DNA of 64,000 bases. Source: Methanoregula sp. Its GTDB lineage: Archaea; Halobacteriota; Methanomicrobia; Methanomicrobiales; Methanospirillaceae. The notes beneath the pieces are model-generated. The model saw only the letters and a list, made by a program, of their open reading frames with translations, was not told where the DNA came from and searched no databases. Location: contig JBAZQB010000006.1 of NCBI GenBank assembly GCA_041645435.1, positions 1 to 64,000 on the forward strand. The letters are read 5' to 3'. Every line of letters starts with the position of its first letter. The first letter of the stretch is position 1. This document shows, in pieces, positions 7,199-15,589 of the stretch. Both the position numbers and the translations under genes were made by a program.

Positions 7199-7788
7199 TC
7201 ACCATCCTTTGGTATACATTTCTGTGACTGCTGTACCAGATCCTTTCCGGCACTCCAGGCATCCCCGACATGTTTCCCGAGAGTCCAGTAGCGGTTGTCG
7301 GGCATGGTGAGGAAGAGCGGGTCGATCGCCGGGAAGTCCGGCTTCCCGTCCTTTACCACGCAGCCATCGGCATACACCCCGGTAATCTCGCCGATAAAGA
7401 GCGTGTTGGTGGGCAGGGGAACGGCCTGGACAAGCCGGCATTCGAGTGAGACCGGGCATTCCCTGATCATCGGCGCGGTCTTGAGCGATCCGTAGAAGAC
7501 ATCAAAAACATGGGACTTGTCGGTCTTCTCACCGGATACGAGACCGCAGTAATCGGTTTTTTCGAGCAGGGCCGAAGAGGGGATGTTTACCGAGAACGTC
7601 TTTGTCTCTGCGATCCCCTTCGGTGTGTAATGATGATTTCCGATCCCGCAGGCTATCATCGGGGGATTCGCGTTGGCCCGGGCACACCAGCCCACGGTCA
7701 TGAAGTTGTCTTTCCCATTCACCTGTGTTCCCACGAGAACAACGGGCATTGGTATGAAAAAGTTCTGTCCAATCTGTATCTTATCCAT
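7195..7788 (-). CDS. Flavin reductase family protein (FMN-binding split barrel)
   Basis: The 197-residue product has the flavin reductase pattern: PMPVVLVGTQVNGKDNFMTVGWC at the N-terminus, the NPPMIACGI segment near 40, and KTFSVNIPS near 65. The family binds FMN in a split barrel, and some methanogen members accept electrons for other redox proteins. The ATG at 7788 is preferred to 7854 because the conserved fold starts within 15 residues and GAGG lies about nine bases upstream. It is the first gene of the redox cluster and diverges from the HxlR regulator across a 173-bp gap. Confidence 0.85.
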   Translation of the reverse strand: MDKIQIGQNFFIPMPVVLVGTQVNGKDNFMTVGWCARANANPPMIACGIGNHHYTPKGIAETKTFSVNIPSSALLEKTDYCGLVSGEKTDKSHVFDVFYGSLKTAPMIRECPVSLECRLVQAVPLPTNTLFIGEITGVYADGCVVKDGKPDFPAIDPLFLTMPDNRYWTLGKHVGDAWSAGKDLVQQSQKCIPKDGE

Positions 7789-7907
7789 AGGTTTTTCCTC
7801 ACTCTCCGCTGAATGCGGAGTATCCTGACAGATATCCATAAGCAGATAGAACACATACTATTCTTCTGCAAGGGTAATCTGGTTCATTATGATAAATTCA
7901 GCCTTAA

Positions 7908-7962
7908 GTGAATATATAGGAAATACAGTAAATAAGGTAACATACTTTCATTGGAGTAACCA
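7908..7962 (+). promoter_or_regulatory. TATA box and Shine-Dalgarno site of the HxlR gene
   Basis: AATATATA at 7911-7918 lies about 47 bases before the HxlR start, which suits an archaeal TATA box with a leader of about 20 nt. GGAG at 7953-7956 is a ribosome binding site five bases before the ATG at 7962. The divergent gap of 173 bases also has to contain the promoter of the redox cluster. Confidence 0.5.
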
Positions 7963-8339
7963 TGACCTACAGTAAAAACGGGAAGACCTACCATTGCCCG
8001 GTAGAGGCGGCACTGGATGTTATCGGTGGCAAGTGGAAGCCGCTCATCCTCTGGCATCTTGGGGATAATGTTGTACGCTTCGGCGAACTGCAGAAAGGAT
8101 TGCCGGGAGTCAATGCCAAGATGCTCACCAAGCAGCTCCGTGAGCTCGAGAATGATGGTGTCATTAAGCGGACAATCTACCCCGAAGTACCGCCACGGGT
8201 GGAATATGCCATCACTGATTTCGGCAAGACCCTGCTGCCTATCATGGTGGCTCTCTGCAACTGGGGTGCCCACTATCTTGGTATCGAGGAGGCATCCTCG
8301 TACGAGTGCCCGACAAAAACCGGGAAAAAGAAGAAATAG
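7962..8339 (+). CDS. HxlR-family winged-helix transcriptional regulator
   Basis: The 125-residue product has the family signature: YHCPVEAALDVIGGKWKPLILWHL at 10-33, then RFGELQKGLPGVNAKMLTKQLRELE, and an ITDFGKTLLP wing. Cys12 stands where thiol-based members (YodB/HypR type) carry their redox-sensing cysteine. HxlR proteins usually repress a neighbouring oxidoreductase and respond to electrophiles, quinones or disulfide stress. Its divergent placement next to the flavin reductase, nitroreductase, Isf and Rieske genes makes that cluster the likely target. The inducer is inferred, not seen. Confidence 0.88.
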   Translation: MTYSKNGKTYHCPVEAALDVIGGKWKPLILWHLGDNVVRFGELQKGLPGVNAKMLTKQLRELENDGVIKRTIYPEVPPRVEYAITDFGKTLLPIMVALCNWGAHYLGIEEASSYECPTKTGKKKK

Positions 8340-8495
8340 TGGATGGGTGCCGGGGGGTCATCCCGGAAAGAATCCGTTTTTTAGGAAATATCTGCATATT
8401 GAAATCCGAACGGAATGTCAGCAGCTCCGGTGGACGGTCATTTTCACCTCCCGCATGCCACATCAATTATCCCGCATACTCGCTTACCTCTCTGC

Positions 8496-9209
8496 ATGGA
8501 CCCGATAATTACTCTTATACGGCAAGAACTCGAAAGTCACGCGGACCCTGAGATACGGAAGACCTCGCAGCGGTTCTTCAAGGAAGAGATCCGGTGCCAT
8601 GGCATAAAAACAGCAACCGTGATTGCGATTGCGAAGAAATACTGGAAAGAGGTTAAAGGGCGGCCAAAACCGGAGATATTCGCTCTCTGTGAAGAGTTAT
8701 ACCAGTCTGGTTACATCGAGGAGTCCTTCATCGTCTCGAACTGGGCGCACGCTCTCTCGGGGAGATATGAACGGGGAGATCTGGGGATCTTCCGGCACTG
8801 GATTGAGACGTACATAACCAACTGGGCTTCCTGCGACGGGTTCTGCAACCATACGATGGGGGATTTTATCGAACAATTCCCGGAGTTTATCGAAGAACTG
8901 AAAAACTGGACACAATCGGAGAACCGCTGGATGCGGCGGGCGGCGGCAGTCTCGTTGATCGTTCCGGCTAAACACGGGAAGTTCCTCAAAGAATCTATTG
9001 AGATTGCCGACCTTTTACTGACAGATAAGGACGATATTGTGCAGAAAGGTTACGGATGGCTGCTTAAGGAAGCGAGCCGAAAGCACCAGAAAGTGGTGTA
9101 CGATTACGTGATGCGAAACAAGAAGGCGATGCCCCGGACAGCGTTGCGGTATGCGATCGAGCTGATGCCCAAGGAACTAAAGGCAGTGGCTATGATGAAG
9201 GATTGGTGA
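8496..9209 (+). CDS. AlkD-like DNA alkylation repair enzyme
   Basis: The 237-residue product is a helical HEAT-like repeat protein matching the DNA alkylation repair (AlkD/AlkC-type) family: MDPIITLIRQELESHADPEIRKTSQRFFK at the start, then NWASCDGFCNHTMGDFI and ENRWMRRAAAVSLIVPAKHG in the middle, then YGWLLKEASRKHQKVVYDYV. AlkD removes N3- and N7-alkylated purines without base flipping. The ATG at 8496 opens the conserved region; the earlier ATG at 8415 adds unrelated sequence. It appears to be a single-gene unit followed by a hairpin and a T tract. Confidence 0.88.
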   Translation: MDPIITLIRQELESHADPEIRKTSQRFFKEEIRCHGIKTATVIAIAKKYWKEVKGRPKPEIFALCEELYQSGYIEESFIVSNWAHALSGRYERGDLGIFRHWIETYITNWASCDGFCNHTMGDFIEQFPEFIEELKNWTQSENRWMRRAAAVSLIVPAKHGKFLKESIEIADLLLTDKDDIVQKGYGWLLKEASRKHQKVVYDYVMRNKKAMPRTALRYAIELMPKELKAVAMMKDW

Positions 9210-9255
9210 TCCGACAAGAGAGATCACTCCCCTCTTGCAGTGCAGAGAAGGGGCT

Positions 9256-9301
9256 CACGGGCACAGTCCCGTGATAATAATCGGTAAAAAAAAGATTTTT
9301 T
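9256..9301 (+). terminator. Hairpin and oligo-T tract between convergent genes
   Basis: CACGGG (9256-9261) pairs with CCCGTG (9268-9273) around a six-base loop. Further on, AAAAAAAAGATTTTTT (9286-9301) can end transcripts from both sides. It separates the AlkD gene from the convergent small gene at 9304. Confidence 0.45.
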
Positions 9302-9303
9302 CC

Positions 9304-9558
9304 TTATTCCATCTGCCGGATATGGTGTCCGCTCCCATCGTCCAGCTGCTGTGCGACATGTTCCTTGAGCTTCCCCAGCAGATCGGAGGATATTAATTTC
9401 CCGGACATCACATGAATTTCCTTTTTATTAGTGGAAGGGTTGACCTCATAGGTCAGAACAAAATCCTCATGGTTTGCCATTGACGAGAAGAGCAGATCGG
9501 TTACCGCTTCATGAAATGGTTTTTCAGCATTCTTCCGGCGCGTTTTTCTGATAGTCAT
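9304..9558 (-). CDS. Small protein of unknown function (84 aa)
   Basis: I do not recognise this product. It has a basic N-terminus (TIRKTRRKNAEK), a hydrophilic alpha/beta-looking body and no cysteines or membrane segment. FVLTYEVNPSTNKKEIHVMSG suggests a beta hairpin. The frame is intact, the start is a good ATG, and it converges on AlkD across a shared terminator, which supports a real gene. Confidence 0.55.
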   Translation of the reverse strand: MTIRKTRRKNAEKPFHEAVTDLLFSSMANHEDFVLTYEVNPSTNKKEIHVMSGKLISSDLLGKLKEHVAQQLDDGSGHHIRQME

Positions 9559-9646
9559 TATGGTACGTGCTACGCGCGGGATAATAAATATTCATGCTAA
9601 TTCGATAGTTAACCTACCAAAAAAGGGGTAAACCGGGGAAACGCGG

Positions 9647-10237
9647 TTAAATGCCATTCTTTTTCAAAAATCGTTCATGCAGCCGGGTATCCCCCCCAAG
9701 TTCCGGGTGGAATGACAGGGCCATGTGCTTTCCCCGTTCAGCAGCGACAATTCCCTGATCCAGCCGGGATAACACCGTAACACCGGCACCTGCCTGAGTT
9801 GCTACCGGTGCCCGGATGAAAATTGCATGGAACAGCCCACCGTCAATACCGGTAAGGGGAATATCCGTTTCAAACGATTCCCGCTGCCGGCCGAATGCGT
9901 TCCGGTCTACCGTCATATCGATAAGACCTAGTGTATGAATGCGGGCATCGTCTACATGGGTTGCAACCAGCACCATACCGGCGCATGTTGCAAAAATACC
10001 ACCGGAGAAATTCCGGATCGGCTCATAGAGATGATTCTTATCGATGAGCCGGGAGATGGTGGTCGATTCCCCGCCCGGGAGGGCCAATGCATGGCAGCCT
10101 TCCAGTTCGGTGGGATTCCGTACAGTGACAACTTCAGAAGTTCCACCATAACCGAGACGATCGAGCGCGAGCACGAACGCCTCGATGTGCTCGCTCACGT
10201 TCCCCTGGAGTGCGAGTACTCCTATCTTAACGTCCAC
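9647..10237 (-). CDS. pdxT: Pyridoxal 5'-phosphate synthase, glutaminase subunit
   Basis: The 196-residue product is PdxT: KIGVLALQGNVSEHIEA at the start, PGGESTT at 54-60, the nucleophile in FATCAGM (Cys85) and the catalytic HPEL near the end. It hydrolyses glutamine and channels ammonia to PdxS. The GTG at 10237 is chosen because GAGGTG lies about nine bases upstream and the length fits the family. The ATG at 10294 would only add codons inside pdxS. It overlaps the end of pdxS by 11 bases and is the last gene of the purA operon. Confidence 0.95.
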   Translation of the reverse strand: MDVKIGVLALQGNVSEHIEAFVLALDRLGYGGTSEVVTVRNPTELEGCHALALPGGESTTISRLIDKNHLYEPIRNFSGGIFATCAGMVLVATHVDDARIHTLGLIDMTVDRNAFGRQRESFETDIPLTGIDGGLFHAIFIRAPVATQAGAGVTVLSRLDQGIVAAERGKHMALSFHPELGGDTRLHERFLKKNGI

Positions 10238-11123
10238 GGGTCTGCAGCACCTCATCATCCCTGAGGGTGTGGATATCGAGACCGGGCATTGCATCGCCGA
10301 GCCCGCGGCTCACCCGGGCAATAACCTCGGGTTCATTGAAGTGGTTGACGGCTTCGACAATCGCCTTTGCCATCAGTTCAGGATTGGTGGACTTGAAAAT
10401 ACCGGACCCGACAAACACACCGTCAGCTCCCAGCTGCATCATCATTGCGGCATCTGATGGTGTGGCAATTCCTCCTGCGGAGAAATTCACAACGGGAAGT
10501 CTCCCGCGCCCGGCACATTCGATGACCAGTTCTGCCGGGGCTTCAATATCCCGGGCATAATCGGTCATCTCCTGCTTGTCCATTCCCTTGAGCATGCGGA
10601 TCTCTCCCATGATATTTCGCATGTGACGCACAGCCTCAACAACATTTCCGGTTCCGGCCTCGCCCTTGGTCCGGATCATGGCGGCTCCTTCATTGATCCG
10701 GCGCAACGCCTCGCCGAGATCGCGGGCTCCGCAGACGAAGGGGACCTTGAACAGTTTCTTATCGATATGGTATTGCTCGTCTGCCGGTGTCAGGACTTCG
10801 CTCTCGTCGATCATATCGACGCCGAGCGTTTCGAGCACCTGTGCCTCGACAAAGTGACCGATCCGCACTTTGCCCATCACCGGAATGGATACCGCTTCGA
10901 TAATCTCGGTAACCTTCTGGGGATCTGCCATACGGGCAACGCCGCCCATCTTCCGGATATCTGAAGGCACCCGCTCCAGAGACATGACTGCAACGGCCCC
11001 GGCATCCTCTGCTATCTTTGCCTGCTCAGCGTTCACGACATCCATGATAACGCCCCCTTTCTGCATGGATGCAAAGCCGCGCTTGAGGAGCTCGGTACCG
11101 AATCTCAGTTCCTCGAGTTTCAT
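10227..11123 (-). CDS. pdxS: Pyridoxal 5'-phosphate synthase, synthase subunit
   Basis: This 298-residue (beta/alpha)8 protein is full-length PdxS, with GFASMQKGGVIMDVVNAEQA, the SLERVPSDIR segment, catalytic Lys in VMGKVRIGHF and the phosphate-binding NFSAGGIATP and GVFVGSGIF loops. It condenses ribose 5-phosphate, glyceraldehyde 3-phosphate and ammonia into PLP as a dodecamer with PdxT. Its ATG overlaps the cobD stop codon (ATGA at 11120-11123), so translation is probably coupled. Confidence 0.97.
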   Translation of the reverse strand: MKLEELRFGTELLKRGFASMQKGGVIMDVVNAEQAKIAEDAGAVAVMSLERVPSDIRKMGGVARMADPQKVTEIIEAVSIPVMGKVRIGHFVEAQVLETLGVDMIDESEVLTPADEQYHIDKKLFKVPFVCGARDLGEALRRINEGAAMIRTKGEAGTGNVVEAVRHMRNIMGEIRMLKGMDKQEMTDYARDIEAPAELVIECAGRGRLPVVNFSAGGIATPSDAAMMMQLGADGVFVGSGIFKSTNPELMAKAIVEAVNHFNEPEVIARVSRGLGDAMPGLDIHTLRDDEVLQTRGR

Positions 11124-12061
11124 ATGCCGGTACTATTGATCAACGATCCCAATAAAAACAGAGTACCCACAGCAATCAGTGCAAACATCAGGGTCACCAT
11201 CCTTGTTGCCTCAAGAATGTCGGCTCCACCCTCGTCAAGTGTCCGTTCACCATCACCAATTGTATACACACCCGGTTTTTCAAAACGGATACCCACACCT
11301 CCCGCCATTGCTGCCATGACAATCCCCCCATTAAACCCGGGACGGTTCCTGCCATCCCGCCGCATAATCCTGAGGGCAGGGGAAATACGTCCCCGCTGGA
11401 GAAAGTGTAGCAGGAGCAGAAGAACCGTGATCCGGGCCGGAATATAATTGAGGATATCATCCATCCGGGCTGCACACCACCCGATACGCTCACGTTCGTC
11501 GCGGTATCCCAGCATCGCATCCATGGTATTGACTGCACGAAAGACTGCAGCCCCGGTTATGCCGAACAGGCAAAAGAAAAAGAGCGGTGAGATAATGCTG
11601 TCAGTGAGGTTTTCCGTCATGGATTCATAACCGGCAGAGAGGATGTGTTCGCGGTCAAGATCTGCAGTACTGCGGGAGACCAGCATCTTGACCTTTTCAC
11701 GCCCGGTCTCTATGCCACCCTTAAGGGCATCCACGACAGCAAGCGTATGCTCCTCAAGAGATCTCCCTGCAAAACAGCACTTCAGCAGGAATGGGGCGAC
11801 AACCAGGTACCAGTACCACGGTGCGACAGCCGCAAAGCAATAAAACGGAGCCGCAAAGAGGACAACGGTCACCAGCCAGAGAAGTACTCCGGTAAATCGC
11901 TGGATATTGGGAGAATAGTATTCTGGTTTTCCCCACCAGCCGATAAACCGGCCGAGAAGTGCAACGGGGTGCCAGGCTGAATGGGGATCCCCGATCAGCC
12001 GGTCTACAAGAAGCGCGGCAAAAAGGACTATAGCCACTGATGCTATCGCTGACGGTACCAT
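11120..12061 (-). CDS. cobD: Adenosylcobinamide-phosphate synthase
   Basis: The 313-residue membrane protein is CobD/CbiB: DRLIGDPHSAWHPVALLGRFIGWW at the N-terminus, ESMTENLTDSIISPLFF in the centre and AVNTMDAMLGYRDERERIGW, all family landmarks. It attaches the aminopropanol arm to adenosylcobyric acid during cobamide synthesis, which methanogens need for methyl transfer by Mtr. Several transmembrane helices are evident. It overlaps the upstream membrane protein gene by 19 bases and pdxS by 4. Confidence 0.95.
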   Translation of the reverse strand: MVPSAIASVAIVLFAALLVDRLIGDPHSAWHPVALLGRFIGWWGKPEYYSPNIQRFTGVLLWLVTVVLFAAPFYCFAAVAPWYWYLVVAPFLLKCCFAGRSLEEHTLAVVDALKGGIETGREKVKMLVSRSTADLDREHILSAGYESMTENLTDSIISPLFFFCLFGITGAAVFRAVNTMDAMLGYRDERERIGWCAARMDDILNYIPARITVLLLLLHFLQRGRISPALRIMRRDGRNRPGFNGGIVMAAMAGGVGIRFEKPGVYTIGDGERTLDEGGADILEATRMVTLMFALIAVGTLFLLGSLINSTGI

Positions 12062-12612
12062 GTGTAAAGTGCGCCAACGATGAGAATGATAAACGAGGCG
12101 ATATTTAACAGTTCAATAGTGGTATAGAGCCAGGCAGTATAGAGAATAAGTGCAATTCCCATCATGACCATCAGGAGATGAGGACGACCGCGGGCAACCG
12201 GCTGGATGGGTGATTCCTCCGGGATGACCGGTGCGTTTTGTGGCGGATGGACCACATCCACACGGGCAGTTGTTTTCATCACGCCGTATCCTGCAATAAT
12301 TTCTAGATTAAAGAATCCTTCCTGGATATCAGGAAACAGGGGAATCGTCAGCACCGATTCATCGACAACATACATGTTCTCGTGAAAAAAATCGGTGTAC
12401 ATGCTGGCATTTGCAGAAGTTGCGGTAATGTGAATCGGCGCCCCGCGGTTTACGAATTTTATCCGCAGATTGTTGCCGGTTAATGCTTGAATCTTTCCCC
12501 TTGGCAGGTCGATCGAATTGATCCCACTGCGATTAAGATATATTTCTGTACAGGTATCATTACCCTCGGTACCTACGGAAATCAGTACAAAAAAGGGTAA
12601 CGGGAAGTTCAT
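12043..12612 (-). CDS. Membrane-anchored protein of unknown function (DUF7524-like)
   Basis: The 189-residue product has a soluble beta-rich domain (about residues 15-125) and two closely spaced C-terminal transmembrane helices at about 146-165 and 169-185, ending in the basic WYRQR. The body resembles a small Ig- or cupredoxin-like extracytoplasmic domain (NNLRIKFVNRGAPIHITAT). Similar proteins beside purA/trm112 in methanogens are, as I recall, annotated DUF7524. Function is unknown. It overlaps cobD by 19 bases. Confidence 0.65.
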   Translation of the reverse strand: MNFPLPFFVLISVGTEGNDTCTEIYLNRSGINSIDLPRGKIQALTGNNLRIKFVNRGAPIHITATSANASMYTDFFHENMYVVDESVLTIPLFPDIQEGFFNLEIIAGYGVMKTTARVDVVHPPQNAPVIPEESPIQPVARGRPHLLMVMMGIALILYTAWLYTTIELLNIASFIILIVGALYTWYRQR

Positions 12613-12623
12613 ACCTCCACCTG

Positions 12624-12806
12624 TTATTCCTGGTGAGTCTGGGGCAGGAGATTGGGGATGCCTTCATTGATGGGATAGTCCACCCGGCATGCAGCACAAT
12701 GCAGTCCGCCTTCCAGGATCTCTTTATCGTCCTCTTTGATGACCGATAAGACCAGATCTCCCTTGCAAACGGGGCAGCAGAGAATATCCATCAGGGAACG
12801 TCTCAT
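12624..12806 (-). CDS. trm112: Trm112-family zinc protein
   Basis: The 60-residue product has CCPVCKGDL near residue 10 and CAACRVDYPINEGIPNLLP near residue 37, the two Cys pairs and the YPI..GIP..LP ending of Trm112/YcaR-type proteins. Archaeal Trm112 binds and stabilises several SAM methyltransferases acting on tRNA, rRNA and release factor. It overlaps the purA stop in a TAATG arrangement at 12806, so it is translationally coupled. Confidence 0.88.
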   Translation of the reverse strand: MRRSLMDILCCPVCKGDLVLSVIKEDDKEILEGGLHCAACRVDYPINEGIPNLLPQTHQE

Positions 12807-13816
12807 TACAGCTCATTCCTTAGATCAATAATCTGGGTGACCTCAGGGCCGGTAGAGATCAGGGCTACAGCACAGCCAATGTCATCTTCGGCCTGTTTTA
12901 TGAAGTCCTTTGCCTTCTTGGACAACTTTGCATACTCCCTGACGCCAAAGCAATCTTTGTCCACACGATCGATGCCGGTGATCGCAGCCTGCGTGCACCC
13001 GTTAATCATGGCCGAGTACTTTGCCATTTCCCCGTCCCATACGCCAATACGGCGCTTACGGTGAGTGACAGTCCCGAACTCCTTGATCCCCATCCCATCG
13101 GATTTCTCAAACGACATCTCGGTGCTGAACGGGCCTTCCCCGACGCGGGTGGGATAAGCCTTGAAGACCACGACCACATCATCGATCTTTGTCGGCCCGA
13201 CACCGTTATCTGCCGCAATCTGGGAGGCAGAGGTGTCTTTGCTGGTCACAAACGGATAGGTTCCGTAATAGAGGGAGATCCCAAAACCCTGCGTGCCTTC
13301 CAGCAGGATATTGCTGCCCTTTTTCAGCTCTTCGTCAATAGCCATGGGGACATCGAGCAGGTATTCAGCAAGCTCAGGCACATCCTTCGCTTGGGGGGAA
13401 ACCCGCATGACCCGGTCGGAATTCGCAGGTCCGCATCCGGATCCTGTGCTCCCGATCTTCTTTGACAGGTGGTCGCTTCCCTTATCGCGTGCGATATGAT
13501 CTTCTGTGATGATCCCGCAGCGCTTGTCAACAAAGACCCGGCCTTTAACACCGAGAGTGTCAACTTCGAACTTCAGGACTCTGGGATCAACGAGAACGCC
13601 GCTCCCGATACAGAGTTTTGCATCCTTATAGACAAAACCGGACGGGACCATTCGGACGCCATATTCACGGTCTCCGACCTGGACAGTGTGTCCTGCATTC
13701 GGACCCACACCGCCGCGGGAGATGATTGCGGGTTTATCCTGAAAAGCAATGTGGGCAACGATCTTGCCCTTACCTTCATCCCCAAAAAATCCACCAACGA
13801 TGATAGTGCAGCTCAT
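12806..13816 (-). CDS. purA: Adenylosuccinate synthetase (short archaeal form)
   Basis: The 336-residue product has the GTPase-like FFGDEGKGKIVAHIA loop near residue 10 and GGVGPNAGHTV near 36, both purA signatures, plus GTQGFGISLYYGTYPFVTSKDT near 175. It is about 90 residues shorter than the bacterial enzyme, as usual in thermophilic and methanogenic archaea. It converts IMP, aspartate and GTP to adenylosuccinate in AMP synthesis. It is the first gene of a six-gene overlapping operon and has 108 bases of upstream sequence. Confidence 0.96.
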   Translation of the reverse strand: MSCTIIVGGFFGDEGKGKIVAHIAFQDKPAIISRGGVGPNAGHTVQVGDREYGVRMVPSGFVYKDAKLCIGSGVLVDPRVLKFEVDTLGVKGRVFVDKRCGIITEDHIARDKGSDHLSKKIGSTGSGCGPANSDRVMRVSPQAKDVPELAEYLLDVPMAIDEELKKGSNILLEGTQGFGISLYYGTYPFVTSKDTSASQIAADNGVGPTKIDDVVVVFKAYPTRVGEGPFSTEMSFEKSDGMGIKEFGTVTHRKRRIGVWDGEMAKYSAMINGCTQAAITGIDRVDKDCFGVREYAKLSKKAKDFIKQAEDDIGCAVALISTGPEVTQIIDLRNEL

Positions 13817-13924
13817 ATTAGTTTCATGTAGTATAGGTTGAAGTGCAAAATAAACTATCCCTTATCTCCCTGTACCGGTTATCGGCAAGAAAAAAAAGTG
13901 AGAGATTCAGATAGAGAGAGCGGA

Positions 13925-15082
13925 TCAGAGACCTTGGATAAAAGTCTCCATCCTGCCCAGTGCTTCTGACAGATCTTTCCTGGAGACCGCATAGGCACAC
14001 CGGAGATGATCTTCACCGCCCTCACCAAAAACACTGCCCGGAACAACTGCTACTTTCTGCTCCTTGAGCAGTCGTTCGGCAAATTCCACGTCGGAAAGGC
14101 CGGTTCCTTTCACGGAGGGGAACGCATAAAACGCTCCTTCGGGAACGTGACAGGTCAGGCCGATCCGATTTAAACCTGCCACAAACATGTTGCGCCGGAG
14201 GCGGTACTCGTTGACCATGCTGTTCTTATCCTCTTCAGCGGACCGGAGCGCTTCAAGTGCCCCCACCTGACCCATCACCGGGGCACAGAGCATAATATAC
14301 TGGTGGATCTTGAGCGCTGCATCACAGAGCTCCTTGGGGGCACACAGGTATCCGATACGCCATCCGGTCATTGCGTACGCCTTCGAAAAGCCATTGAGCG
14401 TGATCGTCCTCTCCCAGAGATCACTGACCGTTGCTGCCGCTACATGGGTGCTGTCATACGTCAGCTCTGCATAGACCTCGTCGCTGATCAGCAGTATATC
14501 CTTATCTATGACGATATCAGCGATCTCTTTCAGGTCGCTCTCGTTCATCACCGCACCGGTCGGGTTATTGGGGAAGTTGATAATCAGGGCCTTGGTTTTT
14601 GGCGTGATCTGTTCCTGCAGGGCATCAGGGTTGAGCTTGAAATGATCTTTTTCCGTGCACCGGACCGGGACCGGCTTTCCACCGGAAAGTGTTACACAGG
14701 GTGCATAAGAGACATAACTGGGCTGGGCAATAGCCACCTCGTCGCCCGGGTCAACGACAGAGCGTATCGCAATATCGAGTGCCTCGGATACGCCGCTGGT
14801 GATGATGATCTCATCATTACTGGTGTACGGGAGGTGGTAGTGCTGCCCAAGGTACCGGGACAATGCATCCCTGAGTGACTGGAGACCCTTGTTGGATGTA
14901 TATGATGTCGTCCCCTGCTCGATGGAGTAGATACTCGATTCGCAGATGTTCCAGGGTGTCCGGAAATCCGGTTCACCTACACCTAGCGATATCACGTTGT
15001 CCATTGTCAGGGCTAGGTCAAAAAATTTCCTTATGCCGGATGGAGGGATTATTTTTGCACGTTCTGAAACAAAGTTGCGCAT
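13925..15082 (-). CDS. Class I/II pyridoxal phosphate aminotransferase
   Basis: The 385-residue product is a fold-type I aminotransferase: VISLGVGEPDFRTP near 32, the NFPNNPTGAVM segment near 170, the PLP-lysine motif NGFSKAYAMTGWRIGY near 230 and a C-terminal LRCAYAVS. It belongs to the aspartate/aromatic aminotransferase group; the amino acid substrate cannot be read from sequence. It follows an Lrp regulator by nine bases, which suggests control by amino acid supply. Confidence 0.93.
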   Translation of the reverse strand: MRNFVSERAKIIPPSGIRKFFDLALTMDNVISLGVGEPDFRTPWNICESSIYSIEQGTTSYTSNKGLQSLRDALSRYLGQHYHLPYTSNDEIIITSGVSEALDIAIRSVVDPGDEVAIAQPSYVSYAPCVTLSGGKPVPVRCTEKDHFKLNPDALQEQITPKTKALIINFPNNPTGAVMNESDLKEIADIVIDKDILLISDEVYAELTYDSTHVAAATVSDLWERTITLNGFSKAYAMTGWRIGYLCAPKELCDAALKIHQYIMLCAPVMGQVGALEALRSAEEDKNSMVNEYRLRRNMFVAGLNRIGLTCHVPEGAFYAFPSVKGTGLSDVEFAERLLKEQKVAVVPGSVFGEGGEDHLRCAYAVSRKDLSEALGRMETFIQGL

Positions 15083-15091
15083 TGCTCAACC

Positions 15092-15583
15092 TCAGAATGA
15101 ATAGGGGAGGCGCTCTGACTCCTGCTGCTCAAAGAGCGTGTGACCGTTCTCCTTATACGACTTCATGATGATATGCGTGGCAGTCTCGCGGATCCGGTCC
15201 ATGGGAGCGACATGTTCCGATACAAACCGCGAAACCTCCTGCATATTCTTTCCTGTGACAACAAGCTGGAGATCATAGGTACCTGTCATAAGCCGCAGAG
15301 TCTTGACCTGCCGGAACCGGGAGAGGCGTTCTGCGATCCTGTCGTAGCCAAAGTCGCGTTCAGGACTGACTTTCAATTCAATGATGGCTGAGACCTCACC
15401 GTTTCCTGCCCGTTCCCAGTTGATGACGGTGGAGTACCGTTTTATTACCTGAGCAGCTTCGAGTGCGTGAACACGACTCTCGACATCGGCTGTTGAGAGG
15501 TTTGTCATGATCGCAATTTCATCTGCCGAGAGCCGGCTGTTCTCCTCAAGAATCCGGAGGAGTTCGAGATCTTTTTCATCCAT
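15092..15583 (-). CDS. Lrp/AsnC-family regulator
   Basis: The 163-residue product has an N-terminal helix-turn-helix (DLELLRILEENSRLSADEIA...VESRVHALEAAQVIKRYS) and a C-terminal RAM domain (residues 65-145) for amino acid binding. The family forms dimers to octamers and regulates amino acid metabolism. It lies six bases after orc1/cdc6 and nine before an aminotransferase gene, so it probably controls the latter. Co-transcription with a replication initiator is notable. Confidence 0.92.
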   Translation of the reverse strand: MDEKDLELLRILEENSRLSADEIAIMTNLSTADVESRVHALEAAQVIKRYSTVINWERAGNGEVSAIIELKVSPERDFGYDRIAERLSRFRQVKTLRLMTGTYDLQLVVTGKNMQEVSRFVSEHVAPMDRIRETATHIIMKSYKENGHTLFEQQESERLPYSF

Positions 15584-15589
15584 CCATAA

